NCBI GenBank assembly: GCA_013399895.1
Contig: VXBA01001777.1
Location: 465,983 to 529,982, forward strand
Direction: 5' to 3'
Length of the DNA: 64,000 bases
DNA from: Serilophus lunatus
Lineage: Eukaryota > Chordata > Aves > Passeriformes > Eurylaimidae
Shown: positions 13,801-27,080 of the stretch, piece by piece
Position numbering within the stretch: position 1 is the stretch's first letter
Layout: the number at the start of each line of letters is the position of its first letter
The notes under the pieces: model-generated
What the model saw: only the letters and a program-made list of their open reading frames with translations
Databases searched by the model: none
Told to the model about the DNA's origin: nothing
Position numbers and translations under genes: made by a program

Positions 13801-14399
13801 AGATGAACAGCCCTTTTAAAGAGGTAAGTTGTATTATAAGCAACGGACTCTCACGTCTGCCAAGAACCAAAAGTGATACGAGGGTGATGAAATTCAGGCC
13901 ACCTCATCAGCAAAGCATGTTGTCCTGGCCTTCAAGACAAGGTTAGGGCTCTTGGAGAGAGCCCATTCCTTTTTGGGATAGAAAGGAGTGGACACAGACC
14001 TAGCACATGCTTTCCTATTATTAGTCATTTGTATCCATGTATTGCTGCAAATGTGTACAGCTCTAAACAACCCACCAAAGCAAGGGCATGGCCCAAAGTC
14101 ATCCAACCCAGGAGCTAAACCATGCAACAGGGAATGAGAAGAATTTACCAGGTAATTTCCCCATTATGGCTTGAGCAGGATGGATGCAACCAGTCCTCAA
14201 AAAGCCTGCATCTTCACGAGCCTTTCGGTAAGACTGGAGAGTAACAAGAGCAGGCAGAGGGACTTGCCTGGGGACCAGCTGGAGAGCATGGCATCTCTGA
14301 AGGACCAGGTGGGTGACTCACATTTGGCTGGGGGAAGGAAGCTGGAAGCAGGCGAGATGCAGGCACAGGCGAGGTTCGTGAGAAGCTCACAAACGGGGC

Positions 14400-14880
14400 T
14401 GGAAGCACGACCGAGAGCTGCTTTGCACGACGGGGCCAAATCCGTCCCTGGCACAGCTCCCCTCCAGCCGCCTCGGTGTGTTTGTGTAAGGATCCAGCTC
14501 CAGCCGCGCTGGGAGGCACCGGCTGCGCGGGGCTGGCATGCCAGCCTGGAGGCCCAGACGCGAGGACAGTGCCAGATGCCGGGCATATTTTTTCAGCTGC
14601 GCGGGCTGCGGGTTGTCACACGGGGCTGGGTGTGCACCTGCGCGACCCTGAGCCGCCCTGCTATTAACAGCCGCTCGCGGCGCTCTGATGCCGTATCGCT
14701 GACCGCTCCGTTCCCGGGCGCAGAGATAAATCAGCCTCCCCGCTGACAGCCCCCGGGGCTCTTCAGCAGCCGGGACTGATGCAAATGCTAATGCACCTAA
14801 TTCTGGCTCCACGGCCAGGACTCGACGTGTGCGGCCGGCCCGGCTCCACCGCGCTGCCGTCCCGGGTCGCTGCTCGTGGG
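14400..14880. promoter_or_regulatory. Orphan CpG-rich segment upstream of ATOH8
   Basis: CpG density and GC rise sharply here (GCGCGG, CGCTCGCGGCGC, CCCGGGCGC), about 16 kb upstream of ATOH8 exon 1. The long frames on both strands follow from high GC and low stop frequency, and no protein family is recognised in them. At about 14777-14785 lies ATGCAAATG, an octamer (POU factor) motif, next to 'ctaatgcacctaatt'. It may be a distal promoter, an unannotated non-coding transcript start, or an enhancer. Confidence 0.45.
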
Positions 14881-17324
14881 ATGCCCAGTGCTCCTGGTGC
14901 TCCTGGTCCATTCTCTTAAGCTGATGGGGATCTAATGGTCTCCTGATGCAGTTGCGTTCATGCTTGGGGTCCTCCAAGCAGAGATGAGACCAGCATAAAT
15001 TTCTGGAAGAGGAGCTAACACAGGGAAGACTAATGGAAGATACGAAGTGGTGAAGTAAGTGGCTGGAGTGTGTTTGCACCCAGAGGCAAGAGCTGCAGCA
15101 GATGTGGAGTATTTGGGGGCTAAAACCTTCCCAGACATGGGGGACAGCATCTGAAGGGACCAGGGAAGGAGGCAGTGATGGAGAAAGATGCATTTACCTA
15201 TTTCTTCAACCCCTCCTCAGCAACCTACAAACCAGCCCTGCACAATCCTTGCAAGCCCAGAGGAAAAGTCCTGCCACGTCCAACACTTCTGTAAGAAACA
15301 TGCAATGGGTGATGGCCTCCACATTCTCTCTTTTCTTTCACTGCTGGCCCCAAAAAAGGGCAATCTGACTAATTAACAGAGCTGGTTTCTGTCAGGATGA
15401 AACGTCCAACGTGGACCACATGCTCTTAGGAAATAGATTTTGATGCCTTGAGACACAGAAAAATGATTTCCCAAGTGTCATGTGCACAGCACAGCTGGCT
15501 CTGTGACTTTTTCTCTTTTTCTTCATCAGTTCTTGGTTCTAGCACAGCGATGATTTTTAATGCCAAAGCATTGTGCTCCTTCCCTCTTTATTTCAGGCCG
15601 CAGGCTCACCACATTCTGGACCGGTTGCAATCCATCTGGTTTCACTAATACTTCTAATATAATATTTATAACCAGCTAAGGGCTGATCCTATGACGGGTG
15701 TAATCAATAAGTCATGTGCCAGCTTTGGTTATTCTAACACCTCAAGCAATTTTTTCTGTATTTTGGTGTCCATAGCCTGCTGGGATATTTGTGTGTTTTG
15801 TGGCTGATGTACCTTTCCACCTTTGCATCCTGGCATTAAAGAAGGCTGTTTCAGTAACTGGGAAAAAAAAAGAAACATCACTTTGTTTCCACCAAAAAAA
15901 AAAAAAGGAAATGAGAGAATCTACCAAGGGCTCTGCTTGCCATCATCTTTGGATTTTCTGAAGGAACTTGTGCTTAGAAAAGTTGTTTAATCTAAACAAA
16001 ATCATCTTCTCAACAAGTTCCTCCTTCCCACTGCCAGAAGAATCATCCAACAGAAACCAAAACCAGGTCTGACAGTTTTAGCTCACCCGTAGCCAGCTGT
16101 GGCAGCCCAAATTCAGCTTCAATGGGCACCGGACATTTCCTGGCAGACCACTGGGTGCCAGGGAGGAAAGATCTCATCTATTAAAGGGGGAGTTCCCGTT
16201 ACAAGCAGATATTTCCTTCTTGTTCTTTCTGCCCTTCTCACCCTATGTGGCAGGGGTGGGTAAGCGGGACGAATCTTTGGATAGATGTTCTTGACCCTTC
16301 CCAAATAGTACTTCATAAAATACCCTAAAGAAATTTTGGGTGAGACCATATTTGAGAAAAACAAACAAATAAACAAGCAAAAACCAGCTTTACCTTAGTT
16401 GTGAAAGGAGTGAGTATCATTAGTGTTAAGCCACTGGCACCAGCCTAGAATTCGGCCCCAGGTGGCTGCACGGAGGCAGACAGAGAGTGAATTCTCCCTT
16501 TCCACGGGTGCTTGTAGTTGGCCACAGCCCGCAAAAGTAAATGATTTAATGATTCATTCTGGCAAGCAGGGAAGGATGACTTCAGGTTTGAGCTTCCCAC
16601 ATCACTTCTAGCAGCTTCCCCCAGAGATCCAACACATCAGTGGCCAAGACGATTGCACACCACAGAGCCAAGTGGTGCTGCCTTCTCAGCCTCTGGAGCA
16701 GGAGCACGAAGGAGTGTTCCTCTATGGCACATGAGAATTCAGCAGCAAAACAGAGGCTCCGCAGCAACACCAGGAGGATAAACTAAACCTCTCCTTTTTA
16801 CGTGGAGCATTCCAGCAGCAGCAGCCATTACCTTGTGAGTCAGTTTATTCAGAATGGCTCTGCACTAATGGGATTAAGAAGCTCTTCACTGCTTGGATCA
16901 CTTCAGAGTGGAAAGATCCAAAATCAACTAAAGGAAAACAGGATAATTTCTCCTGTAGAGGGAGCAAGATTGTTTGTGGAACCAAAGGATCAAACAATGA
17001 CTCTGAGTAGTTCAAATATGCCATACATGGAGATATGTATCCAGGCTCTGTGGGCACTGGGTGGGGTGATGCAGGCACAAAGTGCCAGCACATGGCTGGG
17101 ACCCCATCCCCTACACTGGGGTGCAGTTCTGTGGGACTATGTTTGAAGGTAGGAGATGTTATGGAGGAAAAGAGCAGTCATTCTCTCGGACAATTCTCAA
17201 TTGTAAAGCTCAAGTTTGGAGGCTCAGCTCTGCTGAGGAGTGAACACTACTTGAAGGAAGTTAAAATCCTAGACTGAACCTGCACTGCTTCTGCTGAGCA
17301 GTCACAAATAACACATCCACCACC
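14881..17324. other. Intergenic DNA, nothing recognised
   Basis: This is mixed-composition DNA between the orphan CpG segment and a CR1 copy. No exon or repeat is recognised. Confidence 0.5.
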
Positions 17325-17637
17325 ATGCATATAAATATCTCAAAGGTGTGTGCCAAGAGGATGGTGCCAGCCTCTTTTTGGTGATACTCAGCAAAAGAAT
17401 GAGGAGCAATGGCCATAAACCAAAACACATGAAGTTTCACTTCAACATGAGGAAGAACTTCTTTACATAGAGGGTGGCAGAGACCTGGTACATGGAGGTC
17501 TTGGAGTTTCCCATCCAAACCCATCTGGATGTGTTCCCGTGTCACCTGCTCTAGGTGATACTATCTTGGCAGGGGGGTTGTACTGGATGATTTACAGAGA
17601 TCCCTTTCAACCCTAACAATTCTGTGATTCTGTGATC
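17325..17637 (+). mobile_element. CR1 LINE 3' end
   Basis: The CR1 3' consensus can be followed from 'ataaatatctcaaaggt' through 'ttcaacatgaggaagaact' and 'tgctctaggtgatact' to a final ATTCTGTGATTCTGTGAT repeat. It is a 5'-truncated copy with a well-kept end. Confidence 0.92.
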
Positions 17638-19234
17638 ATATGAAAATGTGCAAAAACTCTTTGTAGAACTGGGTTTTTCCTTCCCCACAGATACCACATG
17701 AACTTTTCCCTCCAAAGAGAAAGATACTGTCATATAGTATCAACCTTACTGAACTAATTTTGTGTTTCATCCAGCTCTCAAGGGGTTTGGCACCGAAGAG
17801 GGTGAATTGGCTGAGCATCAGCACCAGCAAGTACCTACAGTTCGTGACAGAAGAGCGAGGCAAATAGCAGAGACACAACAAGCCTCCATCAAGAATAGGA
17901 GTCACTCAGCTGGCCTTGTTTCCTACTCCAGCTGTACCTCAACCATTTGCTATGACACAAACAAACCTAGGGCCCTGCCTGCCCAAAAAATACCTATATG
18001 TGGTCCATTAGTCATCTCAACTTGGTACACGTGGTCAGAAGACCAAAATGCTGCACTTCGTTGGGAATGAAATCTTGGCAGCACCAGGCACCAAAAGCAG
18101 CTGGCCACAAAAAGGGTTGTAGCTACAACATGGTAGATTCCTTTTCCTGTCAGATAACCTGGTATTTGGAGTTCACTTCTCAAGACAGAAGAACACTCAA
18201 AAAGCCTTCATAAGTGCAAATATTTTACACTAAAGGCATTTAAATGCATTTAACGCATGTGCTTAATTTCAAACCTGAGAAGTTTTAGGCCCTTGACAGA
18301 AATTATAACTAGAGGTTCCATACATGTCCTATTTTCTTTTCCTTTCCTTCCTTTCCTCTCATAGCAGGGAGTGAAGCCATGTGACAGACATGAGTCAAAT
18401 CTATCTATCCAGAACTCTACTAAGGGTTTCCAATGTTCACACAGAACTTGACACCTCAAAATGACATTTTTCAGGCACTTCTCCATCTGGAAGACTGGAT
18501 GGACTACAGTTGGTCTGAAAATGGATTTTTCTTCTCCTCTGAAAAAAAAATAGAAACAGTTAAAAAATAAGCTCTGCTTTTAGATTAAAAACCTCAGTAA
18601 ACATCTGAAATTTCATGCTGAAAACAGATACTTCTCAAAAAATTGCTTAATCCATAATGGTGTTTTCTGACAGAAAACATTTGAGGTAAACACTTTGGAG
18701 CAGCCCTGGAAATGATTTTTTGCCTAGCTCAGTTCAGTGCACATTACCTATTTTAAATATGAGTTGGAACATTGTCATCCAGACCTTTAAACAGAGAAAT
18801 CATTTTTATCCTCCCTTACAGGTAAGGTCAGCAATAGATCCTCATAATGGATCTATAGCTTTCCTCCCATCCCATTTCCACCTTGATTGTGACCAGGTTT
18901 AATCAGGATATGTACTTGCAGACTTGAAAGCAAATGAGTGTCTCAGGAATTTATCAGGGGCTCTGAATGTCATTAGGACCAATCAGTAGCAGGAAAATGG
19001 ATGTAAGTTAGGGTGAATGTGAAAATCAAACGGCTACTATGCCTTGTTTCACTGTGCATCGTGTTTGGCTCTGCTTAGAGGTGGGTGGACAGCACAAGAA
19101 TAAAAATGCCCACGTGAAAACTGGAGTCAGGTCCACAGCACATATTTCAATAGGCTCCCATTTCAGGGCAGCTGAGGTTAGCTTTCTGATCAACTCAGCG
19201 TGGTATCACAAAGAGAAACATTATCAGCTCTTTC

Positions 19235-19400
19235 TGCTGTGCTAATATCCAATTTATTTTTCAGCAATGCAATTTCCTGCCTGCTCTTTGAACAGCTATC
19301 AAAGGACAAGACACCAGATCATGGCAGACATTCTTCTGGTGCTGACATCTGCTAAACTAGTCAGTCTGTTCATATACAGCCCACTCAGTGCATCCTAAAA
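19235..19400. promoter_or_regulatory. Possible conserved non-coding element
   Basis: The stretch is free of recognised repeats and combines 'ccaatttatttttcagc', 'acagctatcaaaggacaag' (TCF/LEF-type ATCAAAGG) and 'gctaaactagtcagtc'. This is inference from motif density. Confidence 0.22.
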
Positions 19401-20112
19401 TATTTTATAAGCCATCAGTGGAACAGAGAATGGTAATGTGGGTCCCTGACCTTTATTTGAGCCACCTTGATGTTCAGTACAGATGGGGAATCACACTTCA
19501 GCAGCCAGAATTCTGGGTCTATTCAGCTTAGGGTTTCTGTGTTACCTCCAAACCCAATAAAAATCACTTAATGCCATCTGGCACTTCATATTCTTCACTG
19601 TTTTTCATCTGAGAGCACTGGCAAATCTGGATATGCGGCTGAATCCAAAAGCCTCTGAAAACCAATGGAAAGATGGGTTTGGATCACACCTAAATGTGCA
19701 AGACTTTATACAGAAAATTGCTTTCTACAGCTTTGCTGGAAGGTGTTCCTCCTTTGAACAAGGACTCAAACAGCTGTGAATGGATTCCAAGAAAACATCT
19801 GGATACCTAGGAAAGGGCTGGTCTAATTACATTTAGAGAAGCCAAGAAATATCACTAATAAGATATTACCCAAGCTCTTGTGTATTAGCTCTGCTGCTAT
19901 TTTTGCTTTGGGTGATGCCACCAATACCATGAATATCAATGTGTTTCACAGTCAAGTACTGTGAGGGACTACTCACAGCCCATTTTCAGAGTTATTCATG
20001 GGACCTGCAGTCTCTGTGTCACTGTCTCTCATGTGCTCTCTGGCTATATCCCAAAATGTTTTCCATACTAGTGCCAACTTCTGCCTTAGTTCTGAGTTCT
20101 GCAGCCAGGAAT

Positions 20113-20130
20113 AAAAAAAAAAAAAAAAAA
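20113..20130 (+). repeat. A18 homopolymer after an AATAA motif
   Basis: Eighteen A residues follow 'ccaggaat' directly. The upstream 170 bases do not resemble a known gene or CR1, so a retroposed tail is possible but not shown. Confidence 0.6.
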
Positions 20131-20502
20131 GGAAAAACAAGCTCAAGCACCTGAGAGTTTTCTTGGAAGTTTGATTGCAAGTTTGCCTCAACCAGTCACT
20201 GTTCAAGGAGTCGCTCTCATTGCTTTCTGCTCCTCATCATCCTTCTGGATTGTGGTTGTATCTTCTGAGGATAGTATCTCCTATACTTGAGCCCTGACCT
20301 CTGATCCACATCTGCCTGATCTCATTCCCGTTCCATCTGTCCTGCTGGATCTTCTCCTGTGCCATTGCTCTTCCTAATCTTCAACTAAATCACAGGCTGA
20401 ACTTTTATTTTCTTCTTGAAAGAGTTCCTAAATATTTTTTTGTCCAAATTTCTGGCCTCTCATCTCACTTACTGTATCGTGATTGACAGAGATGAGGGGT
20501 GT

Positions 20503-20722
20503 AATGTATTGGGTTTCTTTAGCCATGGTTGGGCAATGGGGGGCTGTTTCCTGAGGGATGGACTCACTAGAGCAGTTCATGAAGGGCTGTATCCTGTGGG
20601 AGGGTCTGACACGGAAGAAGTTCATGAAGGACTGTGTACCATGGAAGGGAGCCCATAGGAAGCGGGAGAAGGACTCCTCCCTCTGAGCAGTGGCAGAAAC
20701 AACATTGTCTCTGTGTCACCCA
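20503..20722 (+). mobile_element. Fragment of an avian LTR-type repeat
   Basis: The block contains 'gggtttctttagccatggtt' joined by a deletion to the repeating motif 'gagcagttcatgaagggctg' / 'gaagaagttcatgaaggact' and a 'ctcctccctctgagcagtgg' end. This arrangement recurs in a dispersed retroviral-type LTR family of birds that I recognise. It has no coding capacity and looks internally deleted and old. The family name is not assigned. Confidence 0.6.
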
Positions 20723-21559
20723 GGCAGATGGATGTGCCAAATTCTCAGCACTGAATGACTCACATCCAAGATAGCAGGATACTGAAACACATAACCAAAG
20801 CCAAACTCCCATTCTAAGGCTGCTTCATACTGAAAATGGATCAATACATTTTGGCCAGAGCCTAGTTCTTCAGCAGATCCAACATTCTGGGCTTTAGAGA
20901 GACTTTGTGTATCACAAGTTGATTGCTATACGTTAGCCCATTGCTAATTTCTCTTTCCCTCTTTCTTTTTGGTGCACTTTTCACCAGGCCCTGGTCACTA
21001 TAGAAGTGAGAAGTTCACAGACCAAACTGTCAGAAAGTTGATAATGTCCATAGAGTATTCATTTATGTGCTGTGAAACATGTTAGGAGGCCAAGGTGGAG
21101 AAACTCTACTGCAAAACTGGTTTGAATTTTGGCAGGGGTCATATTTTATATCATATTAAATTTAGGAAGACATTTACTGACTAGTACTAACCCAAGTCCT
21201 GCATTAAACTGATGTATTGTTTACCAGTCACATCTTTCATATGTTATGTAATGGAGCTTTTTCTCTAGTTTTAGGATGCTGACAGGCAGTGACACAAGAG
21301 TTGTACTGGAAAAGGAAAGTTAAGAGTCAAATCATTTCAGGACTCATAGAATTTATTTAAACAGAATGTTAATAGAATGAACAACAGAATAAAGTCTATT
21401 AGAAATGAAGCATAGGAATGAAGTTCCAAAAAGGAATATGGAAGAAACATGCACATAAGTAAGCCAGTGTTAAAAATCAATACAAATCTATTGAAAAACT
21501 TTCTGAAGCACAATTTCCTAAAGCTCTGGAAGGTAATAATAAAAGCTGCCTTAAACACT

Positions 21560-23200
21560 TCCAAAGCAAGTAGTTTGCCAGACAGCTGTTCAGACTGATA
21601 GATGATCAATATGTGATAGATGAGCACTCAAGACACATTATCTCAAAACAGCAAAGTCAAATAAACACTGAGGATGTATCCCACACTACAGCCTTAATGG
21701 GAACATATCTGAAGAGACACCTCAAACTGAAGCATCCATAGAAAAGGTTTTAAATAAACTGATAAAGTGAATAAGACCTATCTGCAAGACAGACGGTATT
21801 CACCCAAGAGCTTTATGAAAAGCCAAAGAGGAAATTACTGAACGGTTATTCACAGGGCAGAGCCAACCTGCTGTTCAAATCAGCCTCTGTCAAAAGAATA
21901 GAAGCAGTAAATGTGATGCAAAATGAAAAAGCAGCTTCCAGAGATGGCTCATAGAAGGAATGAATACAGACAAGTGTTATTGTGTAAGGCAAACTGATAA
22001 ATATTCTAAAACAGAACATCAAACACATCAGGGAGCAAGGTGTAATGGGGAAAAGTCAAATATTGCATCTGTAGGTGGAAATCATGTCTCACACATCAAG
22101 TTCTTTGAGGGTATCACTGAGTTTAGTGGGAGACCATTAAGTAATACCATTCACTTGCCTTTCCAAATGTGGGAACCTATAAAAAAATTAAGTTGTTCTT
22201 GAACGTGGGAGAAGGTCCCCTTGAGGCTCAACAACTGGATCAAGTTTGGATCAAACAAAGAATAAATGACCAGGTTTCATAACAAAGGGAGCCAACCTGC
22301 AGGACTGGATGAGGCTCTATGCTGCTAGGACCTCTGGTGCTCAACACACACATTTATTCTAGAAAAGGCATGAGAAGTGATAGCAAACCATCTAAAATAT
22401 TCCAAACTAAAGCTGTGAACAAAGAAATCAAAAGGACCTACAATGCTAAGTGAATGCACAATAAAATGGAAGACAACATTCAGAGTAATGTAAGTAATAA
22501 GAAGAGAGCAGTCCCAAGGATACATGCATTATAATGGACACTGATTTAGTTACTATTGTTGGCAATAAGATCCTGGAGCTTCTGTGAATGGTTTTCTAAA
22601 TATGAGAATTTAGTCCTCTATGGAAATTAAAAAAAATAAACAAAAACAAAAAGAAAATTAAAAATTAGTAGGAAAAAACTTCAGAGCAATATAACAAGTT
22701 TTTGCACATCGCTCCAATGCACCAGTCTCATATATAGGATAGAGCAGAACTACAAAATGCAAGAAAGCTCAACAATACACCAGAGATGGGGAACAGTTTC
22801 CAACAAGAAGAGACAAAATAGGCTAAAGCCCTTTACCTTGGGAGAAAAACAATCGAGGGGATCTGAAAGAGGTCTATGAAGTCGTGAGTTGCATAGAGAA
22901 GGTGAACAGGAAATAATTTTGTACCATTTCTAAGAATTTCAAGGGCCAGACACTAATGAAATTAAGAGAGAGTGAGTTAAAAACAGAAAAAGGATATTTC
23001 TCTCACAAATTAGTTATGGGACTGTCATGGACACTAAAAATTACGAATTAGCACAAATGGGCTTGAAATAGCAATGGTGGTTAGCTCCAGCAGGGCTACT
23101 AAATACGTAAGCCAAACTCAACCTTTAGTTCAGGAGATCCCTTAACTGCTGACTGCCAGAAGCTGGGATGATGCACCAAGGGTAGGACCACTCTGCACTC
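21560..23200 (+). mobile_element. Ancient CR1-like LINE, ORF2 remnant to 3' end
   Basis: This strongly decayed block aligns by eye to the CR1 lineage common in turtles and crocodilians rather than to the young avian CR1 families. Landmarks in order are 'attcacccaagagc', 'aaatcagcctctgt', 'ggaaatcatgtctcac' with 'gttctttgaggg', the later 'gaaagaggtctatgaagtcgtga', and the 3' 'ctgctgactgccagaagctgg'. Frames are broken throughout. It would predate the bird radiation. The 5' limit is uncertain. Confidence 0.7.
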
Positions 23201-24814
23201 AACATGCTTCTTTCTTTTTTTATTTTTTCAATTTTTTACACACTTTCTATTTTATGACTTCAAGTCATTACAGCATGACCCTGGATTCCATGCCTTTATT
23301 AACTAACATGCCTCTAAGGTAATGTATCCTGACATGAAGTTCAAACTTAACCAGAGACAAGCTGCTACATGAAGTTTTGTGGAAAGTTACACTATTGATA
23401 TAGTCTAATAATAAATTCAGCCTTTCTGGTGAGTGATTAATAGGAGAAAAAAAACCTTTAGCAGGTGATAAGATCTCCTTCGTGAAGATGAGCCTCTCTG
23501 GGAATCCTCTACCTTCGCAAAACCTTGATTTCTTCACCATCGTGGTGACATCCCACTGGAGATGTGGGTACATTAGCTCATGTAAATGAAGTTCCCAGTA
23601 GTAGCATGCTTCCCTTTTCACCATTAAAAGCTCTTTTACATCTGAAGCATCTGACTAGAGATTTTAAAATAAACATGCCTCTAATTGCACTTTTTTTACT
23701 GTGACTATTAAAAGTCATTGGGAACTCTTGGGACCTCATAGACCACAGCCAACAGCCACCACTGAAAAATCTGGCAAACAAGTGCTTCTGTTGCCCTTGC
23801 CACAAAAGTAAACTTCCATCCAAAATCCACAGGTTTTAAATAAAAAGACTATCCTGTACTTGTGTTCTACTTAAGGTCCACTGTCTTTTTTCTAAAACAA
23901 AATATTAAGTCAAAAAATTTAATAACCTTTTTTTTTTTTTCCCAGGGGATTTGAAGTCCCAAAAAGAGATTCAGTAAAGCCCAAAGCATGCTCAGTGCAC
24001 ATGGGGTAACTATGTTTGAGTTGGTGTTGATACTGGGCATCTTGGTGCTGTAGGGCACAGGGACCACAGTGAGGAGGTGGGCTGAGCAAGGAAGGACATG
24101 GTACTGCTGCTTGCCAGGATCCACAGGAGGCCAGGAATACTACAGGGAACAGCCCACTAGAGGAGTTTTGGCATAGCTGGGACTGCACCTCATGTCCATC
24201 TCCACACACAACCCCTCTCCTGACCACAGGAACAACCTCCCAGCCTCAGACAGGTCCTAAACAAACAAATGTGAGGATTTTTTTACTGGTTTTAACGATG
24301 GATGAGGTCAGATCGACCTGAAGCCAGGCCAGCTGCCAGTGCAACTGTGCATAAATCAGTGTATTGGCTCACAGATGGAGGAAGAGTTGAGGTTTTCACA
24401 GGTCCTTACCCAGCTATTCAACTTTTCATACATCTCACATCCAAGCAATTTTGAAGCCAATATCTGCTCTTGCTGAAGTCAATGGATGAGTTGTCCTTGG
24501 CCTTGATGGCCTCAGGATCACAGATTAAGCTGCTATGCTGTGGCTAAGCCTCCTGACAGGTCAGTGGAGACACAACTTTCATCTTTCTTCAGCAGGAGAG
24601 AGGCGCTGAGGCATTGGTTTGGGTAATGTATTACTTCCACTAGGGCTAGGCTGAGAACTTCAGGCTTTTTAGATTTTAAACATTGGGTTTCTTTCAAAAT
24701 TGAGCCCTCAGCCCGTAGCAGAGTGCACCCAAATTGATTTTCAAGAATGCCAAGAACCCAGTGTCTCCCATCAAGAAGTATGTTTATGTATCAAAAAGTC
24801 ATATACCTATTGGG

Positions 24815-25035
24815 GATTCAATGATGTTAGGGCCAGAGGGATCCTGTATGATTTTTTAGTCCAGTTTTGCACATAGAATAAAATCATACAATAGCTTCTG
24901 CATCAAGTCCGCAGCTTAAACTGTAACATATATTTTTAAAAGGTGTCCAGGTTTATTTATACAATTTAAGCAGTGTAGACTCCACTGCTTCTTTATGTAA
25001 TATATTGCAAAGATAATTACGTTCAGCATAATTGC
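24815..25035 (-). mobile_element. Ancient CR1-like LINE 3' end, reverse orientation
   Basis: The segment 'gttagggccagagggatcc' followed by 'ttagtccagttttgcac' and, farther on, 'agactccactgcttc' matches the reverse complement of the old amniote CR1 3' end. It is very diverged and AT-rich. Confidence 0.6.
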
Positions 25036-25129
25036 TTAGCCCTTAATACAAGCCTCATTTGTTCTGCCTCTGGATATCATTGCACTTCTTTCCAATAGAG
25101 AGGAAAGCCACTGGACATCAGCAATAACC

Positions 25130-25166
25130 GGAGAGGAGAGGAGAGGAGAGGAGAGGAGAGGAGGAG
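25130..25166 (+). repeat. (GAGAG)n microsatellite
   Basis: About seven pentamer units of GAGAG stand in a row, ending in GAGGAG. It is a simple-sequence repeat in 5' intergenic DNA. Confidence 0.9.
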
Positions 25167-26802
25167 AATTAAATCTCATCATTCAGGCTAAGAGAATAAA
25201 ATTAAGCTGCAGACTGTCATGAGCACTTTTCCCTCGAAATGCATATTGACTGTGTCAAGTAAAAAAATAAACATTTAAAAAGAAAAACAATTTTAAGTCA
25301 ATGACAGATATGATTCCAATTCACATTATGTGTGAATAATTCTCATTTCCTACCTCATTTCACTATCCTTCCTCAGTTTCATATTATCCAAGAGGACTAC
25401 CCCATAATCCTGCCCATGCACATTTGCCAAGTCTCCAAATAGCTTTAAAAAACCTACTGATGAGAGACCACCAACTTCACGGGTTCTTACAACTCCCACT
25501 GTACATTTTATGGGTATTTAGCAATGCTACAGGGTTTTCCTAATGCTGGAGAAATTTCACTTCTCTTCACTAATAATAGACATGTGTTTCAGCAGCCTTT
25601 CCTCACTTTTCCTCTTCTTGCCTGCCTATATTCTCAAATTGCTGCTTTTTAAGATGTATTTTTCACAGAACTATAAAAACAGAGCTTTTTTATATTTTTT
25701 TCTTTTCCTTCTTTTTTTTTTTATCCCTAAGATTAAGGACTGGACAAAACTTTCAGGCTGCCAAGCTTTTTCTTTATTTCTCTTTTTTTTTTTTTTGGTT
25801 GTTGTTTAAATACTTCACAATAAAAGAATGTGCTCCCGATGGAATTTTTACTGCAAAAAAGAAAAGTTCTCTCTCTCTTTCTTATATCTTGCACACTTCA
25901 AAACACATAGTGAAATTCTGAAACCTCCAGAGGAAGAAGGCTGCTCACATGCTGTCAGACTATTAATGATAATGTCAGAGTACATGACACATATTTAAAC
26001 ATTAAAAGAAGAAGGATTAGGGCTGCATGTCAGTCTTGCTTTGATGATTCAACTTCACGTTGATATCCTCAGCATGCCACTTGCGATCAGACTTCTGGTT
26101 TTGCTCTTCAACAGCATTTTAAAATAATTCCTCTTGCCTAAGGAGGATGTTGGAAAATGTACACTAGAGTAGATGTTCCTTTTTAACAAGTGCAGAGCTC
26201 TGGTTTTTCACGGGGTTTGGAGTGTGTTCTGGTTTTCAGAAGTACAAAGCTGTCACCAGCTGAATCACCTTTCAGAAATGCTCAGGATGCTTTCCTGTGG
26301 AAGATGTCCTGTCCTTCAGGCTCTACTTTGGAAACATCTTTCTGGCACTCACCTGCAGCATGTCTTTCCCCCATCACTTACACTAGGCACTTAAGGCAAG
26401 ACTTTCAAGCATCCCAACTGCACCTACAACTAACTCTTGCCACTGAGTGAATTGTTTCAATTTCTTTTTCCTTTCTATTTATTTATCTGTTTAAAAAATA
26501 TGCTGTCTGAAGACACAGTCTGGGGTTTTGCAGTCACTTCTATCAACAGCATCAGATTTTATCAGGGCAGAGAGTCACCGAATAAGGTGTTTCACCCCAT
26601 GGCAGAAGGCAGAGACTGATTTAGGGCATGGTGCTGTAGTGTCAGGGAGAGCTTGACCCAGTATTGGATGGAGTTAATCCATGACCTGGAGTAGAGCAGT
26701 GCCAGAGGATGCTGGGATGAGTTATTAATGATTCTCCAGCGATTTTTACCCAGGACCCTTATGCCCTTCACAGGAGACTGGCAAAGGACATATTCCCTTA
26801 TT

Positions 26803-27080
26803 TATAGAATCATAGAATTGTTTAGGTTGGAAAAGACCTTTACAATCATTGAGTTCAACCATTAACCCAGCACTGGCAAGGACACCACTAAACCATGTCC
26901 CTAAGCACCACATCTCCACGTCTTTTAAATCCCTCTAGGGATGGTGATTCCACCTCTTCCCTGGAAAGCCTATTTTAGTGCTTGACAATCCTTTAGGCCA
27001 TGAAATTTTTCCCAATATCCAACATAAACCTCCCCTGGTGTAACCTGAGGCTATTTCCTCTTGTCCTTTATTTACCCTTG
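26803..27080 (-). mobile_element. CR1 LINE 3' end, reverse orientation
   Basis: The left end 'agaatcatagaattgttta' and 'ggttggaaaagacct' are the reverse complement of the CR1 terminus. It continues through 'cccagcactggcaaggac' and 'aatatccaacataaacctcc' to 'ctcttgtccttta'. Confidence 0.93.

Larger units (their letters stand above)
17638..20502. other. Intergenic DNA with one possible conserved element
   Basis: The DNA is unique-looking and AT-leaning. A possible element at 19235-19400 and an A18 run at 20113 are listed separately. Confidence 0.5.

Noticed and set aside
14387..15193. A 268-codon minus-strand frame, with a 191-codon plus-strand frame opposite (14171-14746)
   Set aside because: Both lie over CpG-rich DNA where stops are rare. 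Neither translation shows a domain or ordered composition.
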